Below are positions 32,138 through 40,654 of a stretch of 64,000 nucleotides of DNA, piece after piece; the stretch's first letter is position 1, and each line of letters begins with the position of its first letter. A program made the translations under genes and the position numbers. The DNA comes from Gracilaria domingensis (Eukaryota; Rhodophyta; Florideophyceae; Gracilariales; Gracilariaceae), in the NCBI GenBank assembly GCA_022539475.1, contig VCMS01000030.1:248001-312000 (forward strand). Reading direction: 5' to 3'. The notes under the pieces were generated by a model, which saw only the letters and a program-made list of their open reading frames with translations, did no database searches and was not told the DNA's origin.

Positions 32138-32443
32138 CTGGCCCACATCCGACAAATCTCGTGCCTTCACTACTGTAAAGGCAGTGTCCTACGAACAGAA
32201 GCGCAGATGGGATCTCTTCGTCGGACAGAATTCGTTTGTACGTAGAACTAGTCTCTAAGGACGCCAGACGGTGGACATGATGACTTGCACCCGATCATCG
32301 AAGCAACGATTTTCCCTCGTATACGTCTCCTGAATTGCTCAGATGGAAATCACTAATGTGCAGAGCCAAAACTGTTAAACAGGACATTATAACGGCTAAC
32401 TCGGCAAAGAAATCCATTAGACGTCAAGTACGTTTTGTTCTAC

Positions 32444-33766
32444 ATGGACGAACCGACGGGAAGCAGAGGCGGACGGTGGGTTCCAGTTAAACGAGTTGGG
32501 TTTCAGTTCGTCAGCAGTACTTCGCTAACATCGCGTTCAGCTCACTGGCCGACTGAAAGAGGCACTACATTGCGCGTGGGAGCTCGCGATCCCAGACAGT
32601 CATATGGTCGGCATCCTTTAAGCATGCCTGATAGACCCGAAGTTGGCACGCCCCGCGTCTCTGCGTTTCAGAAAGCGGGGATGCCAACGCCAATCACCCC
32701 AATTAGATTCAGAAATCGAACGGTTTTCGTCAAACGGGATGACCTCTTGCAGTTTTCAGACGTTACTGGCAGCAAACTGCGGAAGTTACATTCGCTTTTC
32801 GTTGACAAAACGATACAACGTTATGACTGCATTGTTTCGTACGGTGGAGCGCAGTCGAACGCGATGCTTGCTGTAGCTCATCTATGCAAGCATTTTGGCA
32901 AGCGCTTTATATATATCACAAGACCAACCCCACAGAGATTGAGTTACTCGAGAGGGAACCTACGGGAGGCCATTGAAGCAGGAATGGAGCATGTGCCGAT
33001 TGGCTTGCAAGCATTCAGAAATGGCTTTACTGACACGAGACCGCGAGATATTAGAGGTGCAGCTCTGGAAGTTCTCCGAGAGTTGGGATACAGCATCTCT
33101 TCCGAAAACTTTCTTTTTATCCCTCAGGGCGGGGCGTGGACTGGTGCTGAATACGGCATTCGAGTCTTGGCACAAGAGCTTCGCCAGCAGATAGATCGAT
33201 TACGAGCGGATGGCCGTCTTGCGCTAAGAAAGCCAATCCTTTTTTTGTCTTCGGGAACGGGAACGACCGCCTTTTATCTTCAAAAGTATATGCAATCTCA
33301 TGCTAAGGTAGTAACTGTTCCAGTGTCCGGAGATGAGCGTTACCTCGTGAAGCAAATCCGATGGCTAGATTCTTATGAGAGTAACACTGAAGAAATCATG
33401 AAGACTTCAGCTTTCCCGAATATTCTGCGACCCCGTTTACGATCAAGTTTTGCAGACATAAGACCAGAGAAGCTTAAAATATGGAAAGAGCTCTGTCGCT
33501 CTACAGGCGGCGCATTTGAGTTTGACCTTGTCTATGCTCCAAAGACATGGGAAGAAGTGATGTGTGCCATTCAAGAAGGCAGGCTCGCCACCGAAGGCGA
33601 AGACTTGATATATTACCACTCTGGTGGGACAGAAGGGAACTCTTCAATGCTTGGTAAGGATATCCCAGAGAGATTTGTGAACTTCTTTTCGAGTTCATAC
33701 CAAAAGTTCGCTAACTGTAACTGTATTCGTCCTATTCAATATCTCAACGCAAACGAGCATAGATAG
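32444..33766 (+). CDS. PLP enzyme of the ACC deaminase/D-cysteine desulfhydrase family
   Basis: A 440-aa fold-type II PLP enzyme from the first ATG (a TTG nine bases upstream is ignored). Relatives cleave 1-aminocyclopropane-1-carboxylate or D-cysteine to a keto acid and ammonia. The core starts at about 70. KRDDLLQFSDVTGSKLRKL (98-116) carries the PLP lysine, probably Lys111, and SYGGAQSNAMLAVAHL (132-147) matches the GGxQSN motif, with the following His/Gln replaced by Ala-Met. SSGTGTTAFYL is the phosphate-binding loop. The first 60 residues are an Arg/Ser-rich extension that may be a targeting leader; a Met at 61 is an alternative start. The exact substrate is not decidable. It is convergent with LepA, 40 bp away. 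Confidence 0.8.
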   Translation: MDEPTGSRGGRWVPVKRVGFQFVSSTSLTSRSAHWPTERGTTLRVGARDPRQSYGRHPLSMPDRPEVGTPRVSAFQKAGMPTPITPIRFRNRTVFVKRDDLLQFSDVTGSKLRKLHSLFVDKTIQRYDCIVSYGGAQSNAMLAVAHLCKHFGKRFIYITRPTPQRLSYSRGNLREAIEAGMEHVPIGLQAFRNGFTDTRPRDIRGAALEVLRELGYSISSENFLFIPQGGAWTGAEYGIRVLAQELRQQIDRLRADGRLALRKPILFLSSGTGTTAFYLQKYMQSHAKVVTVPVSGDERYLVKQIRWLDSYESNTEEIMKTSAFPNILRPRLRSSFADIRPEKLKIWKELCRSTGGAFEFDLVYAPKTWEEVMCAIQEGRLATEGEDLIYYHSGGTEGNSSMLGKDIPERFVNFFSSSYQKFANCNCIRPIQYLNANEHR

Positions 33767-33806
33767 ATTTGCGCGGGCCGGAATACGTTAATCCATGGTT
33801 CCCTGT

Positions 33807-36164
33807 TTACGACCCATCGTTAATAGACAACATGGCTTTGAATGCTTCTTGTGGAACACTAACTTTTCCAACTGACTTCATTCTTTTCTTACCTGCGGCT
33901 TGCTTTTGAATTAGTTTCTTCTTTCTCGAAATATCACCTCCATAGCATCTGTTGAAGTAGAAGGAGAGGAAATTAGTTTCGGTGTTAGCATGAGCAGCAT
34001 TCAGTTCACGTCAAAATTGAACAAGAATGAATCAATGTTAACCTACTTGGCCGTGACATCTACAACGCAAGGTTTCATGGAAAAAAGAAAGAGCGCGTTA
34101 GTGAACAATCACAACGGTTCGTTAGAGTTCGTAGGGGATTCGAAGCCAGTCATACTCACCCTTCCTTAAGGCAGATAATTGCTGGCTAGCGACAACCTTA
34201 GCACCAATTTTGGCCTGAATGGGAATCTTGAACTGCGCTCTGGGGACGATTTCCTTCAACTTGGTGACCAATGCTTTCCCGACACTGTATGCTTTATCGC
34301 GATGAACTATGCATGACAAAGCGTCGACATCGTCCCCGTTTATGGCTACATCGAGGCGAACCAAATCGTTTTGTCGGTAACCGGTGAACGTGTATTCCAT
34401 TGAGGCGTATCCCTTTGTCCTTGATTTCAAGTGATCAAAGAAATCGTTCACGAGCTCAGCCAATGGAAGGTCGTAAACCAATGTTGTTCGGCCTTGTACA
34501 AGGTATCTCATGTCTTTGTATTCTCCTCTTCGGTTTTGAGCCAGCTCCATTAGCTGCTCGCGCAATGTAACATTCAGAAGTGGTTAGCCGGCTGTGTGAT
34601 CGGTCTGTAATCCATATTCAGCGCGAATTGTTGCTCTCATACTTACCGTTCCTACATATTCTTCAGGTGTTATAATTTCCAATCTGCAATAAGGTTCCGC
34701 AATGTACTCCCTTTTTGTGGCATCAGGCAGGTCCGACGGATTGTCTAGAAAGAATTCTTCACCTTTCGTCGGTTTCACAGCGTATACGACAGATGGTGCA
34801 GTTGTTATAATATCCAATCCGTATTCTCGTTCAAGTCGTTCTTGGACTACATCCATGTGAAGCAACCCTAGGAAGCCACATCGAAATCCGAAACCCATCG
34901 CAGCAGAGTTTTCGACTTCAAACTGCAAAGCTGCGTCATTAAGTTTCAGCTTCTCAAGTGAGTCTTTGAGTTGATTGTACTGATCACTATCGACCGGAAA
35001 CAGTCCCGCGAAAAGCATTGGCTTAGCTTCTTGGTATCCTGGGAGTGGCTCCTCTGCGCTCTTGATCGAAGTTGTAATAGTATCACCCACTCTGGCATCT
35101 TCTACGGTTTTCACTCCGGCAATAAGGTAGCCTATTTCTCCGGAACTAAGAACATTTACGGGTTGCTGGTCCGGGGTCATAACACCAATTTCTTCAGCAA
35201 TAAACTCTTTTCCAGTAACCATGAACCTAATCTTCTCTCCCTTATGAATCTGCCCATCCACAATCCTGAAATAAACAACAACACCTCGATATGGATCGTA
35301 GTAGGAGTCAAATATCAAAGCTCGCAGCGGTGAAATCGAATTATCTGGCGGAGGGGGTATGTACTTGATAATGCCACTTAAGATATCATCAATGCCTATC
35401 CCTGACTTTGCAGATGCGCGAATAGCGTTTGAAACATCTAGCCCGACAACTTCTTCAATTTCACGCTGAACTCGTTCTGGTTCCGCCCCGGGCAAATCAA
35501 TCTTGTTCAAGACGGGTATGAGTTCCAGGTTTGCATCAAGCGCAAGGTAGACATTGGCCAATGTTTGAGCTTCAACCCCTTGGGATGCATCAACGACGAG
35601 CAAAGCGCCTTCACATGCTTCTAAAGATCGCGAGACTTCGAAAGTGAAGTCGACGTGTCCGGGGGTGTCGATTAAGTGAATAACATACTTCTGACCATCT
35701 TCTGGATTTGTGTAGTTCATTCGTGCTGCATTGAGTTTGATAGTAATACCGCGGTCGCGTTCAATTTCGTTGCTATCCATGAATTGCTCTTTCATGTCGC
35801 GTGCAGATACAGTCCCTGTTATCTCGAGCAGTCGATCTGCAAGTGTACTTTTCCCGTGGTCTATGTGAGCAATAATGCTTATGTTACGAATCCGTTCAGT
35901 AGGAACATTGATGTACTGGTTATTCAGTTCAGGCGTTGCCTGTTTCTTCCCATTCTTTGACGTCTCCAAAAGCGCTGCTGTGAAAGGAAAAGGCGAGCTG
36001 CCTACAGCAGCTTTCCGCTTTCCAGTGCAGAGGGTACTTCTTGAAGTACAAGAACTTCTGAAAGAACAAATAAACCTCGAGGAAGTTGAAGCCCATGTGG
36101 ATGAGGCAGTTGAACAGTATGAATTTGCACCAGAAGTGACAAATGAAAAACACTTAACCCCCAT
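33807..36164 (-). CDS. lepA: LepA/EF4 translational GTPase, plastid-targeted, four exons
   Basis: A back-translocating ribosomal GTPase of 688 aa after splicing: exons 36164-34647, 34553-34160, 34059-34047 and 33948-33807 on the minus strand. The splice sites are GTAAGT/CAG, GTGAGT/TAG and GTAGGT/CAG. Joining them restores the expected [19 protein letters not shown] and SALRK-DVTAK-CYGGD family sequence in frame and gives an uninterrupted product. A leader of about 60 residues, Ser-rich and basic, precedes the G domain. G1 [22 protein letters not shown] and NKID are all present, as is the C-terminal GDISRKKKL...GKKRMK region unique to LepA. Similarity is to the plastid/cyanobacterial type. 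The third exon is only 13 nt. Confidence 0.92.
33949..34046 (-). other. LepA intron 3 (98 nt)
   Basis: On the minus strand it begins GTAGGT and ends ACAG; it follows the 13-nt exon. Removing it joins an AA to an A, giving a Lys codon before Cys-Tyr-Gly-Gly. Confidence 0.88.
34047..34059 (-). other. LepA 13-nt micro-exon
   Basis: ATGTCACGGCCAA, flanked by TAG and GTAGGT. It supplies the Asp-Val-Thr-Ala-Lys residues that the family has at this point, in the right frame. Confidence 0.88.
34060..34159 (-). other. LepA intron 2 (100 nt)
   Basis: Begins GTGAGT and ends TTGTAG on the minus strand. Confidence 0.88.
34554..34646 (-). other. LepA intron 1 (93 nt)
   Basis: Begins GTAAGT and ends GAGCAG on the minus strand, phase 0, splitting the conserved EEYVGT-LMEL segment. 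Confidence 0.9.
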
Positions 36165-37065
36165 GTGGCACAAGAGACAAAGCTAAGTTCAATAATCCCA
36201 GTCAGAGCTCTGAGAACGGTGTCACGACAGGTTTGAACGCAATGATAGAATTGGCTTGAACTGAAGAATTTAAGAACACGTCGAGTTGCACCAATACAAG
36301 GATTCAAGTAGTCCCAAACTCTTCGCCTGCCCTGGAACTAATTCGGCTTTGGTTCCTATTCGAATACCAAAGGGCATGAGTCGTAGACCATCGGATGGCG
36401 GCGAGGTCTGTGAGCTGCATCGCGCGAAGTTAGAATGCTATGGGACTCCGGATTGATTTTGGTTCGCTGCAACTCAGATTGATTCGTAGAACGTTTGCCA
36501 AGTGCGTGCTTCACGACGTGGAGTTCTTCGTCTACGAAAAATGTTGAGCTCTATTTTCTTGCCCCTCATTTATTATTAATATTTTTGTAATAATTAAACC
36601 TATGATCTGCCAGGTATCAAACAGAAGGATCAAAGCTCACGCTTGTTAACTTAACAATGTTAAGACAGGGCCAGTTGACTCAATATTCATCATCAGAAGT
36701 TTGAAGATCTGACCATACTGTCGAAATCCACCCCAATCGGCCTCAAAGAAAGTCGTCATCATCATCATCAAGGTAGATAAGTCGTCCGGCTCACGACTTG
36801 AAGCTGCACTCCTCTTGACAGCGCGCGAGTGGATATCAGGTTATCACAGGAACCATTGGTCTTTTGCGGTTAAGATAGAAGCGTTCAAAGTGAAAGGCGT
36901 AGACCAGAAATTCACTGGAGGCCTTGTAACGTACTTGCCTTGGTTGGAAACCTGACTCACCAGTGAGCGCGTGCAATCTATGATTCAGATGATAAAGCAC
37001 TGTTAGACCTTTCGTTAGTCAAGAAGCAGTTAGCGAGGCAGAGTCGTGCGGAACAAGTTCCTAGA
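36165..37065. promoter_or_regulatory. Divergent promoter region of LepA and MutL
   Basis: About 0.9 kb between two outward-facing genes for predicted plastid proteins. The middle is AT-rich (36560-36600). It holds a 15-nt palindrome CTTAACA-A-TGTTAAG at 36650-36664 and a short TCA repeat at 36755-36771. No gene was seen. Confidence 0.45.
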
Positions 37066-39081
37066 ATGTTGGGATGGACTCCTGCATCAGTTTCAACCTC
37101 AGTTCTCAGATTCGGAACTTTGAGTCAAGTAAGCTTTCAATTTAGGAACAGGGCGAAAACACGGTCAGTACGGCATGCTGTGGGTTCTCGGCAAAGCCTA
37201 ACGTGCATGAAGAATCAAAGTTCGTCCTCTTCATCCTCAAGTGCACCTAAGAGCAAAAAGGTTAGTTCCAAAGTTTCAATCCTACCCTTAGAAGTCGTCC
37301 AACGGATCGCATCGGGGGAGGTGATATGTGGATATGAGTCAGTACTACAAGAATTAGTTGAGAACGCCATTGATGCTGAGGCGGATAAGGTGGCGGTGGA
37401 CATCGATATCCAGAGTCGATCCATCACCGTGGAAGATAACGGGATTGGAGTATCAATATCAGACGGATTGCTAGACGTGGCGCGATGTAACGCAACAACT
37501 AAGCTATGCTCATTGGAACAGTTGGAAAAAGGCGTTGACACTCTGGGATTCAGAGGTCAGGGCTTATGGTCGATAGCAGCCACAGCGCAGCTCCTAACCA
37601 TATCATCGCGTGCTTATGATAATATATGCGGCACAACCGTGTCGTTCGGAAGTGATGGTGCGCCGCACATGACTTCCGTTGCCGATGTTCCGATGAACAC
37701 TGGAACAATAGTTAGAGCAATTGATTTACCATGGCGTCTCAGTACCAATGAAAGGCGGCGAATGATTAGGAATTGTAAGGAATGGCTAATTCGCACGAGT
37801 TTGTGCCATCCGCGAATCAGCTTCTACTCCTCTAGAAATGGTTCACCGAAATGGAACAGCGCGACAAAACCGAGAGAACCTCAACAGCAGCGAATGCATT
37901 GTCTTGCAGCCCAGTTTCAATGCTCCGTATCCGAATTTCGAAGCGCATCTGTATCCATCCCGGATATTGGATCCCTGTCTCTGGTCATTGGGTTGCCTTC
38001 CGCAATCCACTCGTCTTCACGTGCCTGGGTGATAACTGCTGTCAACGGGAGATGCGTAGATCTAGACTGGATCAAGCGTACTGTTTTCGAAGCAATTCAA
38101 GTTCCACGAAGCCGATATCCAGTAGCATTCCTACATCTTGAAGTGGATTCTCAGAACGTAAACTGGAATATTTCCCCGAAAAAGACGGTCATGCGGTTCA
38201 AGAATGAGAGTATGGAATCTAAGATAAAGGAGGCATGTCTGTTCTTGATTAGAGAAGCTCTGCATTCAAACCTTTTACCGTACACAGACGAAGAAACAGT
38301 ACCCGTCGACGCAGTCGTCCAATCTCGAGATCTAACTGTTTCTGCCAAACTCGGGCGTTTCTTGGAAAAGCTACACGACCAGGAAGAAGCAAAGCGTCAA
38401 ACCTTCGATCAGGATTCGCGGAATCCAGCCCTATTCAATGTTAAAGTCATTGGCCAAGTGCTAAATACCTACCTCTTGATCGAATACAACAGCGGCATTC
38501 TGCTCATCGAACAACACATAGCCGACGAGCGTGCGATTTATGAGCGGCTTCTTCGCTTGTGGGATGAATCACGCTTTGAAGCCCCCGAACATGAAACTGT
38601 TCTTCCCAGCACTACCAAAGAAGAATATATCTTCTCCCTCACATCACTCGGAATTGTCATCGATTCTTGCGACGACAACACTACAGCGGGGTTCCATGTC
38701 AAAGCTGTACCCACACTGTTGGCTCGACTTCCCTCTTCTAAACTCGTACCCATTCTTCTCAGGCTGGGCGCCGAGGCTCAGACGTTGGAAGATGCCGCGG
38801 CTTCGCTTTCGTGTCAGCTGGCTGTAAGAAACGGAAAGCCTTTGAACGAAAGGCAGATGAAAAAGATCACAAGCGAACTCTTGAAATGTGACAATCCGCA
38901 TACATGTCCTCACGGTAGACCGATTTTCATCAACTTACAATCGCAAGAACTAGCTAAACTATTCGGACGTACATGGGTTCCAGATAGAAGCAATGGTGAA
39001 CCTCTCAGACCAATCTGTTTTCAAACGAACTCACAGCCATATCTTTCGTCTCGAGTTTGTAGAGGCATACTAAAAGAATAA
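37066..39081 (+). CDS. mutL: Cyanobacterial-type MutL mismatch-repair protein, probably plastid-targeted
   Basis: A 671-aa MutL. MutL proteins couple mismatch recognition by MutS to strand removal through an ATP-driven clamp and, in many lineages, a nicking endonuclease. A basic, Ser-rich leader of about 65 residues resembles a transit peptide. The GHKL ATPase follows: IASGEVI (81-87), QELVENAIDA (95-104, with Glu96 and Asn100), EDNGIGV (123-129) and GFRGQGL (161-167, usually GFRGEAL). A Ser run lies between leader and ATPase. The C-terminal domain has EQHIADERAIYE (482-493), matching the endonuclease motif with conservative changes, and CPHGRP (614-619). The C-terminal wording around these motifs resembles cyanobacterial MutL more than eukaryotic MLH1, PMS or MLH3. 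Plastid origin and location are inferred. Confidence 0.85.
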   Translation: MLGWTPASVSTSVLRFGTLSQVSFQFRNRAKTRSVRHAVGSRQSLTCMKNQSSSSSSSSAPKSKKVSSKVSILPLEVVQRIASGEVICGYESVLQELVENAIDAEADKVAVDIDIQSRSITVEDNGIGVSISDGLLDVARCNATTKLCSLEQLEKGVDTLGFRGQGLWSIAATAQLLTISSRAYDNICGTTVSFGSDGAPHMTSVADVPMNTGTIVRAIDLPWRLSTNERRRMIRNCKEWLIRTSLCHPRISFYSSRNGSPKWNSATKPREPQQQRMHCLAAQFQCSVSEFRSASVSIPDIGSLSLVIGLPSAIHSSSRAWVITAVNGRCVDLDWIKRTVFEAIQVPRSRYPVAFLHLEVDSQNVNWNISPKKTVMRFKNESMESKIKEACLFLIREALHSNLLPYTDEETVPVDAVVQSRDLTVSAKLGRFLEKLHDQEEAKRQTFDQDSRNPALFNVKVIGQVLNTYLLIEYNSGILLIEQHIADERAIYERLLRLWDESRFEAPEHETVLPSTTKEEYIFSLTSLGIVIDSCDDNTTAGFHVKAVPTLLARLPSSKLVPILLRLGAEAQTLEDAAASLSCQLAVRNGKPLNERQMKKITSELLKCDNPHTCPHGRPIFINLQSQELAKLFGRTWVPDRSNGEPLRPICFQTNSQPYLSSRVCRGILKE

Positions 39082-39382
39082 CAATGAAGCACCAACCCGG
39101 CGTCTCTGATTCTTGCTCGGCACGTCATTATCATTTTCTTCAATATCGACGTAAACTGTTTATGCTTCCGAACAAAAGGCAAACGCTTCAAGGTGTACGG
39201 AATCGAGCCTACACACCAACTTCAGCTCATGCTCGTATCAATGAGCTGTACGAGTTTGCGTTATTCCCCCATGAGTCTGACTCCCCACTCTGAGAAACGC
39301 CGTTTATGATTCTGATTACATGTGTTTGCAGTTTCGAACCATGAAGCGCTCACACTGCTCAATCCAAGATCCGTGAACCGTA
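39082..39382. other. Intergenic between convergent genes
   Basis: About 0.3 kb between the MutL and IMP3 stop codons. A 69-codon open frame at 39084 has no recognisable features. Confidence 0.4.
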
Positions 39383-39934
39383 CTACGCATTGAGAAGATC
39401 ATAGTCATCCAAATTGTCATTGAATTGGGAAACTTTGCGTTTGATCTTACTTGTGTCCACCCACGTAATGAAGTCCTCCATGTTCCTGGTCACGAGCATA
39501 GCAGGATCTTTCACTTCAGTAGGTCCAACTCGAATATGGCCTTGTTCAATGAGAGTTATTGCCTCGGTGAGATTCTCTGCAAACTTCAATCTCTTCATAA
39601 CTACCGGCAGCCTTCTTCGACATACAGCACTGACAGTCACCTTAGAACATTCCCTTAAGTCAGATTTTATCGAAATGATGCCCATATCGTACAATTTGGT
39701 TATGAGATCTTCCGTACGTTGAACACGAGTAGGGTCATCTGGTTTGAGTTCCTGGAGTTTAGAACAAAGTTGCTTGATATCCCCAACTATCTTTGAATAC
39801 CGATGATACTCATCTGGATTGGACAGATGATAACGTCGGGCAACCTTGACTTCACGCAAGTTACTTTCTCGCTTCCATTTCAAAAAGTCTGCTTTTCGTA
39901 GAAGCTTGTATTCGTGATATTTCAGTTTCCTCAT
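39383..39934 (-). CDS. IMP3: IMP3, U3 snoRNP protein with S4 domain
   Basis: A 183-aa protein of the normal family length. Imp3 sits in the small-subunit processome and helps U3 snoRNA pair with pre-18S rRNA in the nucleolus. The N-terminus MRKLKYHEYKLLRKADFLKWK and the following YHLSNPDEYHRYSKIVG segment are hallmark Imp3 sequence. An S4 RNA-binding domain covers about 108-165 (CRRRLPVVMKRLKFAENLTEA...EQGHIRVGPTEVKDPA). The start is the first ATG and matches the conserved N-terminus. Single exon. Confidence 0.95.
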   Translation of the reverse strand: MRKLKYHEYKLLRKADFLKWKRESNLREVKVARRYHLSNPDEYHRYSKIVGDIKQLCSKLQELKPDDPTRVQRTEDLITKLYDMGIISIKSDLRECSKVTVSAVCRRRLPVVMKRLKFAENLTEAITLIEQGHIRVGPTEVKDPAMLVTRNMEDFITWVDTSKIKRKVSQFNDNLDDYDLLNA

Positions 39935-40265
39935 ACCGTTTCTTCGGACCCTATAGACGCAAAACGGGAGCCAAAACGGAACTCGAGCCGAGAGAGGAAA
40001 CTCGTTTTCGTTCGGGGCTAGACTTCTTTCAAGATTATGGCTCCTTGACGAAGATGGCCTCGCCTGCTTGAAAGATTGAAACCGATTGTCACGTAGAACG
40101 AAAGCGTTTCCTACGATATGGTCGTGCTTGTATCGACGGGAGTCGCAATACGCTGCTCAAACTCTTCCAGTTGTAACACTGTTACCCTTGGTACACGAAA
40201 AGTATTCGGATAGCAAAACTCTAAATTCAAAGAGTTTATTATCTATTATTGCGTTCATCATCATT

Positions 40266-40310
40266 TACACTCTTTAACATGTTAAATGATTTAACATGTT
40301 AAAGAGTGTA
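40266..40310. repeat. Perfect 45-nt palindrome
   Basis: Two 22-nt arms (40266-40287, 40289-40310) that are exact complements around one G. Each arm contains TTTAACATGTTAAA, itself a palindrome. The ends read TA-CACTC and GAGTG-TA. Confidence 0.92.
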
Positions 40311-40315
40311 GACCG

Positions 40316-40335
40316 TTTACACTGTAAACTTTACA
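40316..40335. repeat. Alternating inverted half-sites TTTACA-c-TGTAAA-c-TTTACA
   Basis: Three copies of a 6-bp half-site in alternating orientation with single C spacers, 5 bp after the 45-nt palindrome. The same architecture with TGGACA appears at 49056-49075. Confidence 0.8.
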
Positions 40336-40654
40336 GTAGACTAGTCCCACTTCTCGAAAAGTCATTGCTATCCACCTAAGACGAAGGTGCCCCCTTCCAG
40401 CGTCTCGATCATTGATGGATCGACATGGGGGACCAGAGGCAGAGGAGCACAGTTAGATTGTACAGATGCAGAACAAGTTAAAACTTCTAGAATCGGCTGC
40501 TCCTCAGCAATTGCAAAACTCGCACTTGACAGAAACCGGTGTTCCAAGGTAACACAACTGCTCGCCCTTTTGAAACGAAGGGACGCTTCTGTTGCACATC
40601 AGTTGAACTGATGGGAAGTTCCCATTGGGAACTGATTCAGTTTCCATCCACGTT

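Larger units (their letters stand above)
31292..32443. promoter_or_regulatory. Divergent intergenic region with several inverted repeats
   Basis: About 1.15 kb between two outward-facing genes, AT-rich in the middle. Contains inverted repeats at 31577-31590, 31921-31963, 32010-32030 and 32121-32137. No gene was seen. Confidence 0.5.
39935..40654. promoter_or_regulatory. IMP3 upstream region with a striking palindrome cluster
   Basis: 720 bp between the IMP3 start and the dynamin stop. A perfect 45-nt palindrome (40266-40310) and an adjacent array of alternating half-sites (40316-40335) lie about 330-400 bp upstream of IMP3. No gene was seen. Confidence 0.5.

Noticed and set aside
36650-36664. 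15-nt palindrome as significant on its own
   Set aside because: Seven-bp arms with a 1-nt centre are expected about four times by chance in 64 kb; kept only as a note. The same applies to 60465-60479.
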